Below, in pieces: positions 7,044-14,666 of a stretch of 15,259 nt of DNA. The stretch covers positions 1 through 15,259 of the forward strand of contig JAVBUZ010000257.1 in NCBI GenBank assembly GCA_031554725.1, in the 5' to 3' direction. How positions within the stretch are numbered: position 1 is the first letter of the stretch; every line of letters begins with the position of its first letter. The stretch comes from JAVBUZ01 sp031554725. Its GTDB lineage: Bacteria > Bacillota > Clostridia > Lachnospirales > Lachnospiraceae. The translations under genes were made by a program, and so were the position numbers. Under the pieces are notes generated by a model that was not told where the DNA came from, did not search any database, and saw only the letters and a program-made list of their open reading frames with translations.

Positions 7044-8057
7044 CTAATGTTGCTGTATCGTTACCTTCTCGTTCTGCTTTGCTAGTATTTCTTCTAATTC
7101 CTTAATACGTTTATCTTTAGCGCAAAGCAGTTCTTCTTTTTCTTCCGCCTTTTTCTTTTCCTCTTTTAGCTCTTCCTGCAGCTCATCTATCATGTACTGC
7201 ACGGTATTCTTATCTAAAATTCTTAAAGCTTCTGAAAACATGGATAGTACACCTCCTATGTCAGCACGAAAGGCTTCCACATCCTCATATATACTAATAA
7301 ACTGTGGGTACCTTTCTATGATGTGATAAATGACTTCTGGTTCCTCTGAGGATATGCAATGAAGCCATGCATCAAGTTCCTCTTCAAGTTTATTGTGCTT
7401 GATTTTTTTAAATATGTCAAGGGAAATAAATACGTATTCTTGTAACAATTCTATCTGTATTCCGCTATCCGAGCCTTGTTTAAATTTATGTATGAATAGA
7501 TTGGGGAATTTTTTATAGAGCGAAGTGCTCTTTTCGAGTAAGATGATGGTATAGACTTTTTTGATATCTTTATAGGAGAAGGTTTTACCCTTTTCATTCT
7601 TTACTTTTGAGTATTGCCGCATTAGCAGGTCTGATGAATAACATGCCGCTCGCTCCCCAGGGAACAGATAGGCCATTTTCTGTATTTCTACATTTGCAAT
7701 GGAACCATCCGTTAGCTCAACTACGATATCCATAATGAGTAGCGTGCCTTCTTCTAAAATTCTGGTTCCCTCATTCATAAGAACATGCTTAACTTTCACC
7801 TCCATTCCTAGTATGAGTGTTAACAGCCTTGATAACCTTTCTGGGTAGATCTCAGGGTCAAAAATCTTCTTAAAAAACGGATCATAGGATAAAGGTAATC
7901 CTTTCATTCCCATGCAGAATTCCAAAAACTTTTTCTGTATATCCATACTTAAGTGTTCATACTCCCTTTTCATTTCCTGCGATTCATAGATACTCTTTAG
8001 TACCTCCTCTTTTGCTGTAATATTCTTAAAAACATTTAAATCTGTGCCTTTGACCAT
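7044..8057 (-). CDS. Rpn/PD-(D/E)XK nuclease family putative transposase
   Basis: This is a 337-residue protein of the Rpn-like PD-(D/E)XK nuclease family (Pfam PDDEXK_2, often annotated as putative transposase). The family start D59-P-F-F-K-K-I-F is present. The nuclease core is visible as M109-D110 and V123-E124-I-Q126 (the D...ExQ/K pattern), followed by the conserved Y-S-S-D-L-L-M-R-Q-Y segment (140-149). Residues 290-330 are strongly charged and probably form a coiled coil, as is common in this family. The length is typical and the reading frame intact. Family members in E. coli (RpnA-E) are DNA endonucleases implicated in RecA-independent recombination. An AGGAGG site supports the start, and a short palindrome at 8097-8111 lies just upstream. 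No terminal inverted repeats of an insertion sequence were found. Confidence 0.88.
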   Translation of the reverse strand: MVKGTDLNVFKNITAKEEVLKSIYESQEMKREYEHLSMDIQKKFLEFCMGMKGLPLSYDPFFKKIFDPEIYPERLSRLLTLILGMEVKVKHVLMNEGTRILEEGTLLIMDIVVELTDGSIANVEIQKMAYLFPGERAACYSSDLLMRQYSKVKNEKGKTFSYKDIKKVYTIILLEKSTSLYKKFPNLFIHKFKQGSDSGIQIELLQEYVFISLDIFKKIKHNKLEEELDAWLHCISSEEPEVIYHIIERYPQFISIYEDVEAFRADIGGVLSMFSEALRILDKNTVQYMIDELQEELKEEKKKAEEKEELLCAKDKRIKELEEILAKQNEKVTIQQH

Positions 8058-8123
8058 AAAAGTCCTCCTTATAGAATTGATTTTAGATGGGATAAATAGG
8101 CGATTTGCCTAAGACAAACAAAA

Positions 8124-8165
8124 AGCGAATGCTTTCTGATAATTGATATCAGTATAGCATCCGCT
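8124..8165 (-). terminator. terminator-type hairpin upstream of the nuclease gene
   Basis: AGCGAATGCT...CTGATA (8124-8141) pairs with TATCAG...AGCATCCGCT (8147-8165), with a few internal mismatches and a 5-base loop. On the minus strand the stem is followed by TTTTTGTTTG. It would stop minus-strand transcription before the nuclease gene, acting as a second barrier behind the etfA terminator. Confidence 0.7.
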
Positions 8166-8203
8166 ACTTATATTTTCAATCCTTTGTTGCCGATATTATA
8201 GCG

Positions 8204-8232
8204 AAAGGCTGCGGCATCTGTGTCACGGTCTT
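8204..8232 (+). terminator. terminator-like hairpin, left end of palindrome
   Basis: The segment can fold on itself imperfectly (AAG with CTT and an inner G/C-rich stem with wobble pairs) and on the plus strand is followed by ATTTTCTT. It is the inverted counterpart of the hairpin after etfA. It pairs less well with itself than that copy does, so function on its own is uncertain. Confidence 0.45.
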
Positions 8233-8422
8233 ATTTTCTTGCATATGCCTTAATTCTGCAAAATTTCCTTGTCTTTTGATTAAGGGCCTTTTGAATCCGC
8301 TGGTGCTTAAATCTGGTCTTGTCAGATTTTATGCACCACTGCGCGATTCATCAGAGCGCAAGCGTGCCCAAAAGCAAAAGTACAATGAAATTTCGCAGAA
8401 CCGAATACATACCAAAGCAAAA

Positions 8423-8451
8423 AAGGCCATGACACAGATGCCATAGCCTTT
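8423..8451 (-). terminator. terminator of the butyrate operon
   Basis: On the minus strand AAAGGC, a mismatch and ATG pair with CAT and GCCTTT, followed by a run of six T. It begins about 13 bases after the etfA stop codon. It is the expected 3' end of the operon and also the right end of the long palindrome. Confidence 0.8.
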
Positions 8452-8464
8452 CCTTCTTTATTCT

Positions 8465-9508
8465 TTATTTCGCAGCCATTTCAGCTTTTAATTTTTCTGT
8501 AAGAGCTGGCACAATCTTTGTAAAGTCACCAACAATACCGTAATCAGCTACATCAAAAATAGGAGCTGTTTCGTCTTTGTTGATGGCAATGATAACGTCT
8601 GATTCTTCCATACCTGCTGTATGCTGGATCGCTCCTGAAATACCAATTGCAATGTATACGTTAGGGCGAACTGTTTTACCAGTCTGGCCAACCTGTAAGT
8701 CTTTGATTTTCCAGCCAGCATCTACAACAGCACGTGAACAGCTTACCGTTCCGCCAACAACTTCTGCTAAATCTTGAAGCAACTTGAAGTTTTCAGCACA
8801 ACCTACACCACGACCACCAGATATTAAAATCTTAGCATCCATAATGTCTTCTGTTTCTACCACTGATTTAACTACTTCTAAAATTTCAACATATTTGTCG
8901 TTAGGAGTAAATCCTGGATTAAATTCTTCAATGTTAGCTTTTGCGCTTGCATTTTTTTCAAGTTTCATCATAACACCAGGACGAACTGTTGCCATCTGAG
9001 GACGGAAATCAGGACATGCAATAGTTGCAATTGTATTTCCACCGAAAGCTGGACGAGTCATAAGTAACTGGTTGTGTTTTTGTTCTTTGCCTGGGATTGG
9101 GTTGATTGGGAAATCACCAACTTCAAGCTGTGTACAGTCTGCTGTTAAGCCTGTGTGAACTCTTGCAGATACACGAGGGCCTAAGTCACGGCCGATTGCT
9201 GTAGCACCAACCAAGAAAATTTCTGGTTTATATTTTTCAATTACAGATGCAAGAGCGTGTGTGTAAGGCTCTGTTCTGTATTCTTTTAATTCTGGATCTT
9301 CTACAAGGATAATTCTATCTGCACCGTAAGCAGCTAGTTCGTCAGCAAGTGCTTTGACATCGCTACCTACTAATACTGCTGTTACTTCTGTATTTAAAGC
9401 TGTTGCAAGTCTTTTGCCTTCGCCAATAAGTTCTAGAGCAATTCCGCTAACTTCATTGTCTACCTGTTGTGCAAAGACAAATACGCCTTTATATTCTTCT
9501 AAATTCAT
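8465..9508 (-). CDS. etfA: electron transfer flavoprotein, alpha subunit
   Basis: This is the 347-residue alpha subunit of the electron transfer flavoprotein that works with Bcd in butyryl-CoA formation, in the cytoplasm. The N-terminal domain is Rossmann-like. The C-terminal FAD domain shows G-G-R-G-V-G, S-R-A-V-V-D-A-G-W, Q-V-G-Q-T-G-K-T-V-R-P, A-I-G-I-S-G-A-I-Q-H and N-K-D-E-T-A-P-I-F-D-V-A-D-Y-G, all hallmarks of EtfA. There is no N-terminal ferredoxin domain of the kind fused in some clostridial EtfA proteins. The frame opens three codons earlier at a GTG, but AGAAGAGG is well placed, 8 bases before the ATG at 9508, so I use that. It is the last gene of the operon, 18 bases after etfB, and is followed by a terminator. 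Confidence 0.97.
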   Translation of the reverse strand: MNLEEYKGVFVFAQQVDNEVSGIALELIGEGKRLATALNTEVTAVLVGSDVKALADELAAYGADRIILVEDPELKEYRTEPYTHALASVIEKYKPEIFLVGATAIGRDLGPRVSARVHTGLTADCTQLEVGDFPINPIPGKEQKHNQLLMTRPAFGGNTIATIACPDFRPQMATVRPGVMMKLEKNASAKANIEEFNPGFTPNDKYVEILEVVKSVVETEDIMDAKILISGGRGVGCAENFKLLQDLAEVVGGTVSCSRAVVDAGWKIKDLQVGQTGKTVRPNVYIAIGISGAIQHTAGMEESDVIIAINKDETAPIFDVADYGIVGDFTKIVPALTEKLKAEMAAK

Positions 9509-9526
9509 TATTTGCACCTCTTCTCG

Positions 9527-10309
9527 TTAGATAACATGTTTTTCTTTTAATTTGTTTACAAGATATTCAACGGACTCTGTAGGATCAAGTGTAACCTTTT
9601 CGCCAGCACCTTTTCTTACTTTGTCAGAAGCTTTTGCAATCTGTGTAGGTGAACCCTTAAGTCCTAAGTTAGAATCATCTACATCTACAAGATTTGCTCT
9701 GCCCCATACTGTGATTTCTGCTTTACAAGCATCAAAAATTCCGCCTGGTGTCATGTAACGAGCTTCATTTAATTCTGCAAGTGCAGTAACAAGACAAGGC
9801 ATTTTTGCCTTTAACACATGATATCTATCATCATATTGGCGCTCAACAACAACACTGTCACCATCTATTTTAATGTTCTGTGCATAAGAAATTACTGGAA
9901 TTCCTAAGTGTTCAGAAATCTGTGGTCCTACCTGTGCGGTATCACCATCGATAGCCTGACGGCCTGTGATAATTAAATCATATTCTAAGTTTCTAATTGC
10001 TCCAGCTAATGTCTGGCTTGTTGCCCAAGTATCAGCACCGCCAAGCACTCTGTCTGTTACAAGAACACCTTTATCTGCTCCCATAGCGATTGCTTCACGA
10101 AGAACATCTTCTGCCTTTGGAAGACCCATAGTAATTACTGTAACCTCTGCACCGTACTGGTCTTTTAATCTAAGTGCTGCTTCCAATCCTGCTTTATCAT
10201 CAGGGTTCATGATTGTAAGCATTGCGCCTCTATCAAGTGTACCATCGGGATTGAATTTAACGCCACCCTTTGTATCAGGTACCTGTTTAATACAAACAAC
10301 GATTTTCAT
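9527..10309 (-). CDS. etfB: electron transfer flavoprotein, beta subunit
   Basis: This is the 260-residue beta subunit of the electron transfer flavoprotein. The N-terminus MKIVVCIKQVPDT is the usual EtfB start. The segment G116-R-Q-A-I-D-G-D-T-A-Q-V-G-P-Q130 belongs to the nucleotide-binding site that holds the bifurcating FAD in EtfB proteins of butyrate producers such as Acidaminococcus and Clostridium (AMP occupies it in non-bifurcating mammalian ETF). With EtfA and Bcd it is expected to oxidise NADH and split the electrons between crotonyl-CoA and ferredoxin. The bifurcating role follows from family and context and is not directly shown. An AAGGAG site lies ahead of the ATG. It follows bcd by 39 bases. 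Confidence 0.97.
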   Translation of the reverse strand: MKIVVCIKQVPDTKGGVKFNPDGTLDRGAMLTIMNPDDKAGLEAALRLKDQYGAEVTVITMGLPKAEDVLREAIAMGADKGVLVTDRVLGGADTWATSQTLAGAIRNLEYDLIITGRQAIDGDTAQVGPQISEHLGIPVISYAQNIKIDGDSVVVERQYDDRYHVLKAKMPCLVTALAELNEARYMTPGGIFDACKAEITVWGRANLVDVDDSNLGLKGSPTQIAKASDKVRKGAGEKVTLDPTESVEYLVNKLKEKHVI

Positions 10310-10348
10310 TGTATTTTCACTCCTTATATTTTCATTATTGTAAGTGGA

Positions 10349-11503
10349 TTATTTAAGTAATGTTCCTGAAATTACCATACGCTGAACTTCTGAAGTTCCT
10401 TCATAAATTTCAGTAATCTTAGCATCACGCATCATACGTTCTACATCATATTCTCTGATGTATCCGTATCCACCATGTAACTGAACAGCTTTTGTAGTAA
10501 CTTCCATTGCAACTTCTGCTGCATAAAGTTTAGCCTGAGCAGCTTCAAAAGAGTAGTTCTTCTGGGTTGCTTTTGCCATTGCTGCCTTGTAAACAAGTAA
10601 CTTAGCAGCTTCTACTTTCGTAGCCATATCTGCAATCTGGAACTGTGTGTTCTGGAAAGCGCCGATAGCTCTACCAAACTGTTTTCTTTCCTGTACATAG
10701 TTGATTGTTGCTTCTAATGCGCCTTCTGCAAGACCTAGTGCTTGAGCAGCGATACCAATACGTCCACCATCAAGTGTATGCATTGCGATACCAAAGCCTT
10801 TACCTTCTTGGCCTAACATGTTTTCCTTAGGAATTCTACAATCTGTAAAGATAAGTTCATATGTTGCTGAACCACGGATACCCATTTTCTTTTCCTTTGT
10901 ACCAAAGTCAAAGCCTGGAGTTCCTTTTTCTACGATAAATGCAGAAATTCTCTTTTTGCTTCTGCCTCTTGCATCTGTATCCACGCCGGTAATTGCAAAG
11001 ATAATATAAACATCTGCTTCTTTACCGTTTGTAATGAAAATTTTAGAACCGTTTAATACATATTCATCGCCTTCTAAAACAGCCTTTGTCTGCTGTCCCT
11101 GAGCATCTGTACCAGCACCTGGTTCAGTTAAACCGAAAGCACCTAATTTTTCACCTTTTGCAAGTGGAACTAAGTATTTCTGTTTCTGTTCTTCTGTACC
11201 ATATGTCTGAATTGGATCACAACAAAGTGAAGTATGTGCTGACACAATAACACCTGTTGTACCACAAACCTTAGATAATTCTTCTACACACATTGCGTAT
11301 GCTAAAGGATCACAGCCCTGTCCGCCGTATTCCTTAGGAACTGGAATACCAAGAAAACCAGCTTTTGCCATTTTCTCAACAGTGCCTCTTGGGAATTTTT
11401 CAGTTTCATCAACCTCTTGAGCGAGAGGCTTTACTTCTTTTTCAGCAAACTCTCTAAAAAGAGTACGTGCCATTTCATGTTCTTTGCGTAAAGTAAAATC
11501 CAT
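10349..11503 (-). CDS. bcd: butyryl-CoA dehydrogenase
   Basis: This is a 384-residue acyl-CoA dehydrogenase that reduces crotonyl-CoA to butyryl-CoA with FAD, in a cytoplasmic complex with EtfAB. The typical acyl-CoA dehydrogenase signatures are seen: G-A-F-G-L-T-E-P-G-A-G-T-D near residue 137, F-I-T-N-G (about 155-159), R-K-Q-F-G-R and Q-L-H-G-G-Y-G-Y. The catalytic base is Glu368 in I-Y-E-G-T-S-E, the position used by short-chain butyryl-CoA dehydrogenases. The length is normal. GGAGG precedes the ATG. It is placed directly before etfB and etfA, the usual arrangement for a bifurcating Bcd/Etf complex, which supports butyryl-CoA as substrate over other acyl chains. Confidence 0.97.
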   Translation of the reverse strand: MDFTLRKEHEMARTLFREFAEKEVKPLAQEVDETEKFPRGTVEKMAKAGFLGIPVPKEYGGQGCDPLAYAMCVEELSKVCGTTGVIVSAHTSLCCDPIQTYGTEEQKQKYLVPLAKGEKLGAFGLTEPGAGTDAQGQQTKAVLEGDEYVLNGSKIFITNGKEADVYIIFAITGVDTDARGRSKKRISAFIVEKGTPGFDFGTKEKKMGIRGSATYELIFTDCRIPKENMLGQEGKGFGIAMHTLDGGRIGIAAQALGLAEGALEATINYVQERKQFGRAIGAFQNTQFQIADMATKVEAAKLLVYKAAMAKATQKNYSFEAAQAKLYAAEVAMEVTTKAVQLHGGYGYIREYDVERMMRDAKITEIYEGTSEVQRMVISGTLLK

Positions 11504-11547
11504 GATAATATTTCCTCCATGTTTTAATTAATTATATGTTTTGCTAT

Positions 11548-12387
11548 TTACTTAGCGTAATTATAGAAACCAATACCTGTTTTCTTACCTAATTTGCCTG
11601 CACGTACCATTTTCTTAAGTAATGTGTGAGGACGGTATTTAGAGTCACCTGTTTCAGCCTGTAATACTTCCATAATAGCAAGTACAACGTCAAGACCAAC
11701 AAGGTCGCCTAATGCTAAAGGTCCCATTGGATGAGAAGCGCCTAATTTCATAGCTTCATCAATATCAGCAACGCTTGCAATACCTTCTGCGTAGATGCCG
11801 ATTGCTTCATTAATCATTGGGATAAGGATTCTGTTAACAACAAAACCTGGAGCTTCTTTTACTTCAACTGGAGTTTTTCCAATTTCAGAAGAGATAGTTT
11901 TGATTTTTTCAACTAATTCTGCTGGAGTATTTTCTCCTGCGATAACTTCAACTAATTTCATTCTATCTGCTGGGTTGAAGAAGTGCATACCAATCATTGG
12001 TCTGTCTAAGCCCGCACCGATTTCTGTAATAGAAAGTGAAGATGTATTTGTTGCAAAAATGCAATCAGGTTTTACAATTTCCTGTAATTCTTTAAAGGTT
12101 GTTTTCTTAATCTGCATATTTTCAGGTGCAACTTCGATAACAAGATCGCAATCTGTACAGATATCTTTTAAACCTGTTGCAACCTTAGCTAGGATAGCAT
12201 CTGCTGCATCTTGAGTCATTTTTTCTTTGCTTACTAGGAAAGCTAAGTTTTTAGCGATTCTAGCTTTTCCGCCATCAGCGAATTCTTGTTTAATGTCACA
12301 TAGACATACTTCATATCCTTCTGTTACTGCAAATGCCTGTGCGATTCCAGCACCCATTGTACCTGCACCAATAATACCTACTTTCAT
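11548..12387 (-). CDS. hbd: 3-hydroxybutyryl-CoA dehydrogenase
   Basis: This 279-residue enzyme reduces acetoacetyl-CoA to 3-hydroxybutyryl-CoA. The dinucleotide-binding loop G7-A-G-T-M-G12 lies at the N-terminus, and Asp31 at the end of the second strand suggests a preference for NADH over NADPH. The catalytic His is H135 in M-H-F-F-N-P, with Glu147 and Asn185 (F-V-V-N-R) in the expected places, and Ser117 in N-T-S-S-L-S. The C-terminal helical dimerisation domain is intact, ending in G-K-K-T-G-I-G-F-Y-N-Y. AAGGAGG precedes the ATG. It lies 29 bases after crt and 44 before bcd; in this family order hbd sits between crt and bcd. Confidence 0.97.
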   Translation of the reverse strand: MKVGIIGAGTMGAGIAQAFAVTEGYEVCLCDIKQEFADGGKARIAKNLAFLVSKEKMTQDAADAILAKVATGLKDICTDCDLVIEVAPENMQIKKTTFKELQEIVKPDCIFATNTSSLSITEIGAGLDRPMIGMHFFNPADRMKLVEVIAGENTPAELVEKIKTISSEIGKTPVEVKEAPGFVVNRILIPMINEAIGIYAEGIASVADIDEAMKLGASHPMGPLALGDLVGLDVVLAIMEVLQAETGDSKYRPHTLLKKMVRAGKLGKKTGIGFYNYAK

Positions 12388-12416
12388 TGTAGTTCCTCCT
12401 TAAATTATGAATACTC

Positions 12417-13193
12417 TTATTTGTTTAAAAATGCTTCAACTTTTCTTTTTTCCATGAACGCTGTCATGCCTTCTTTTTGATCGTATGATTCAAAACAATC
12501 ACCAAAAAGTTTTTCTTCTAATACAATTGCATCATCCATGTTTAAATCTAAACCATCATTAATTGCTTTCTTGCAATTACGAACAGCGATAGGAGCGTTT
12601 TTAGCAATACCAGCTGCCATTTTTTCTACGGAAGGCATTAATTCTTCCTGTGTATAAACTGCATTTACAAGACCGATTCTGAATGCTTCATCAGCTTTGA
12701 TGTTTCTTGCTGTATAAATCATCTGTTTTGCCATACCAGCACCTACTAAACGTGCAAGTCTCTGTGTGCCACCAAAACCAGGGGTAATACCAAGACCTAC
12801 TTCAGGCTGTCCGAATACTGCATTGTCAGAACATACTCTGAAATCACAGCTCATCGCAATCTCACATCCGCCGCCAAGAGCAAATCCATTGATCGCTGCG
12901 ATAACAGGAATAGGGAAGGTTTCTAATTTACGGAATACATCGTTTCCTTTTTTACCGAAAGCTTCGCCTTCTGCCTTAGTAAGTGAACTCATTTCACCGA
13001 TATCTGCTCCAGCTACAAATGATTTTTCTCCTGCACCAGTTAAAATAAGACATCTTACTTCATCTAAATTTACCGCATCAAGAGTTTTATCTAATTCTTC
13101 TAATACTTGTGAATTTAATGCGTTTAATGCTTTTTCACGGCTGATTGTTACTACCGCATACTGTCCTTTTTGTTCATAAACAATATAATCCAT
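12417..13193 (-). CDS. crt: 3-hydroxybutyryl-CoA dehydratase (crotonase)
   Basis: This 258-residue enoyl-CoA hydratase family enzyme forms crotonyl-CoA from 3-hydroxybutyryl-CoA. The oxyanion-hole segments A61-G-A-D-I-G-E and N102-G-F-A-L-G-G-G are present, as are the two catalytic glutamates, Glu111 (G-G-G-C-E) and Glu131 (P-E-V-G-L-G-I-T-P-G-F-G-G). The length is that of short-chain crotonases from clostridia. AAGGAG is well placed before the ATG. It is separated from thl by 107 bases holding a 17-bp stem-loop, the longest gap within the operon, so its mRNA level or stability might be set separately from thl. Confidence 0.97.
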   Translation of the reverse strand: MDYIVYEQKGQYAVVTISREKALNALNSQVLEELDKTLDAVNLDEVRCLILTGAGEKSFVAGADIGEMSSLTKAEGEAFGKKGNDVFRKLETFPIPVIAAINGFALGGGCEIAMSCDFRVCSDNAVFGQPEVGLGITPGFGGTQRLARLVGAGMAKQMIYTARNIKADEAFRIGLVNAVYTQEELMPSVEKMAAGIAKNAPIAVRNCKKAINDGLDLNMDDAIVLEEKLFGDCFESYDQKEGMTAFMEKRKVEAFLNK

Positions 13194-13248
13194 TATATTC
13201 TCCTTACTCTTTGGCCTTAGCCTTTTTATTTTCTTACTTTTGCATACT

Positions 13249-13293
13249 CATGGAGAACATTTAAACGCAAATGCATTTTAAACATTCTCCATG
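13249..13293 (-). promoter_or_regulatory. intercistronic stem-loop between thl and crt
   Basis: CATGGAGAACATTTAAA (13249-13265) and TTTAAACATTCTCCATG (13277-13293) pair over 17 positions around an 11-base loop; two adjacent positions would be G-U pairs in the minus-strand RNA. It starts eight bases past the thl stop codon. No U-tract follows on the minus strand, so it is not a classical terminator. It may protect the thl 3' end, guide RNase cleavage, or attenuate. Confidence 0.7.
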
Positions 13294-13300
13294 TCCAAAA

Positions 13301-14485
13301 TTAATCTTCTATTTTAACGATTGTTGAGCAGCCCATACCGCCACCAATACATAAGGTTGCAAGACCATTCTTTGCGCCCTTTGCTTGCATTTCATGAAGT
13401 AAGGTAACTAAGATACGACAACCTGATGCACCAACTGGATGACCAAGAGCGATAGCTCCACCATTAGGATTTAACTGTTTTTCAACATTGATTCCTAAGT
13501 CTTTTCCAACTGCGATAGACTGTGCTGCAAATGCTTCATTTGCTTCAATTACATCAAAGTCTTCAATCTTCATTCCAGCTTTTGCCATTACTTTTTCTGT
13601 AGAAGCAACAGGACCGATACCCATAACTTCTGGACGTACACCTGCAAGAGCACCAGCTACAAATGTAGCCATAGGTTTAACACCTAGTTCTTTTGCTTTT
13701 TCTTCGCTCATTACACCGATTGCTGCTGCACCATCATTAATACCTGATGCGTTAGCTGCTGTTACAAATCCGTTAGGATTGATAGGACGAAGTTTTGCAA
13801 GACCTTCTGCAGTAACACCTGCACGTGGACCTTCATCTTTATTGAAAACAATTGTTTCTTTTTTAGTTTTGATTTCTACTGGAACGATTTCTGCATCAAA
13901 TGCGCCTGAAGCGATTGCTGCTTCTGCTTTGTTCTGGCTGTTTGCTGCAAATGCATCTAATTCTTCACGAGTAAGACCCCACTCTTCACAGATATTGTCT
14001 GCGGTTTTAATCATGTGGTAGTCATTGAATGCATCCCATAAAGCATCTTTGATCATGGTATCTACCATTGTTGCATTACCCATACGGTAACCATAACGTC
14101 CCTGAGGCACTGCGTAAGGAGCCATAGACATGTTTTCCATGCCGCCTGCTACAACGATATCTGCATCACCTGCCATAATCATCTGTGCTGCCTGGTTTAC
14201 ACAGTTAAGACCTGAACCACAAACAACGTTCATTGTTACTGCTGGAACTTCAATAGGAAGTCCTGCTTTAATTGTTGCCTGACGTGCTACGTTCTGGCCA
14301 AGACCTGCCTGAATAACACATCCCATATATACTTGATCTACAGCTTCTGGAGCAACTCCTGCTCTGTTTAATGCTTCCTTAATTACGATAGCACCAAGAT
14401 CCGCCGCTGGGATTGTGCTAAGTGCACCACCCATGGTTCCAATTGCTGTACGACATGCGCCTGCTAATACAACTTTTCTAGACAT
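13301..14485 (-). CDS. thl: acetyl-CoA acetyltransferase (thiolase)
   Basis: This 394-residue thiolase condenses two acetyl-CoA to acetoacetyl-CoA, the entry step of the butyrate pathway. The nucleophilic Cys89 in V-V-C-G-S-G is present, with His349 in G-H-P-V-G-A-S-G and Cys379 in C-I-G-G-G-M-G. N-E-A-F-A near residue 316 is also conserved. The frame opens eight codons earlier, but the Shine-Dalgarno GGAGG lies inside that stretch, seven to eight bases before the ATG at 14485. The protein from there begins MSRKVVLAGACRT, the standard thiolase start. It is the first gene of the operon, with a leader of about 110 bases. Confidence 0.97.
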   Translation of the reverse strand: MSRKVVLAGACRTAIGTMGGALSTIPAADLGAIVIKEALNRAGVAPEAVDQVYMGCVIQAGLGQNVARQATIKAGLPIEVPAVTMNVVCGSGLNCVNQAAQMIMAGDADIVVAGGMENMSMAPYAVPQGRYGYRMGNATMVDTMIKDALWDAFNDYHMIKTADNICEEWGLTREELDAFAANSQNKAEAAIASGAFDAEIVPVEIKTKKETIVFNKDEGPRAGVTAEGLAKLRPINPNGFVTAANASGINDGAAAIGVMSEEKAKELGVKPMATFVAGALAGVRPEVMGIGPVASTEKVMAKAGMKIEDFDVIEANEAFAAQSIAVGKDLGINVEKQLNPNGGAIALGHPVGASGCRILVTLLHEMQAKGAKNGLATLCIGGGMGCSTIVKIED

Positions 14486-14575
14486 ATAACTTTCCTCCAT
14501 ATTCATCAATTAATGTTTCTGCTACCTTGAGATAAACACCTCAAACACCCTTACTTTCGGGCTTTCGCAACGATT

Positions 14576-14666
14576 GTTATTTTTTTGTCATTGCCAATTG
14601 TCTATATTTTAACATAGTGACTTATCTTTTGCAATGCCTTTTATAGAAATTTGACAAAAAAATAAC
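14576..14666. promoter_or_regulatory. perfect 15-bp inverted repeat flanking the butyrate promoter
   Basis: GTTATTTTTTTGTCA at 14576-14590 and its exact reverse complement at 14652-14666 bracket the -10 and -35 boxes. One arm lies just downstream of the transcription start and the other upstream of the -35, 76 bases apart centre to centre. Each arm with its flanks matches about 10 of the 14 fixed positions of the Rex consensus TTGTTAA-N4-TTAACAA. The upstream arm also supplies the U-tract of the preceding gene's terminator. An operator pair is the favoured reading. Confidence 0.55.
14606..14634 (-). promoter_or_regulatory. promoter of the butyrate operon
   Basis: On the minus strand TTGCAA (14629-14634) and TAAAAT (14606-14611) are separated by 17 bases, and TG precedes the -10 one base upstream, giving an extended -10. 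Transcription should start near 14598, leaving a leader of about 113 bases. The leader contains a tandem GGTGTTT motif and two small hairpins (one around 14527-14544). No known riboswitch was recognised. Confidence 0.75.

Larger units (their letters stand above)
8204..8451. repeat. ~248-bp imperfect palindrome with terminator-like ends
   Basis: The ends 8204-8232 and 8423-8451 are inverted copies of one another (25 of 29 positions by eye). Inward, 8254-8278 pairs with 8375-8400, GAATC at 8293-8297 pairs with GATTC at 8345-8349, and the centre is a hairpin of 8302-8315 with 8323-8337 around a 7-base loop. The order and spacing of blocks are kept, so the entire stretch could form one long hairpin or cruciform. 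The right arm is longer by a GC-rich insert around 8350-8370. No coding frame of note is present. It fills most of the intergenic region between etfA and the nuclease-family gene. Confidence 0.8.

Noticed and set aside
7044..8057. Complete insertion sequence around the Rpn-like gene
   Set aside because: The gene is intact, but no matching terminal inverted repeats or target duplications were found at its borders; only related terminator-like hairpins are nearby.
8204..8451. Riboswitch or known structured RNA
   Set aside because: No conserved riboswitch core could be recognised, and the segment lies downstream of genes and is shielded by terminators at both ends.
13249..13293. Rho-independent terminator after thl
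   Set aside because: The stem is long, but no T-run follows on the minus strand, and no clear promoter for crt is seen in the remaining gap.
12766..14021. Long plus-strand frames opposite crt, hbd and thl
   Set aside because: They lie antisense to well-identified enzymes, have no ribosome binding sites and show no domain pattern; they reflect the codon bias of the real genes.
14486..14509. Longer thiolase start eight codons upstream
   Set aside because: It would place the good Shine-Dalgarno site inside the coding region and add residues absent from typical thiolases.
14576..14666. Invertible promoter (phase variation) at the butyrate operon
   Set aside because: The inverted repeat does flank the promoter, but the enclosed segment is only 61 bases, short for site-specific inversion, and no invertase gene is nearby. 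One arm also serves as a terminator tail. An operator pair is simpler.
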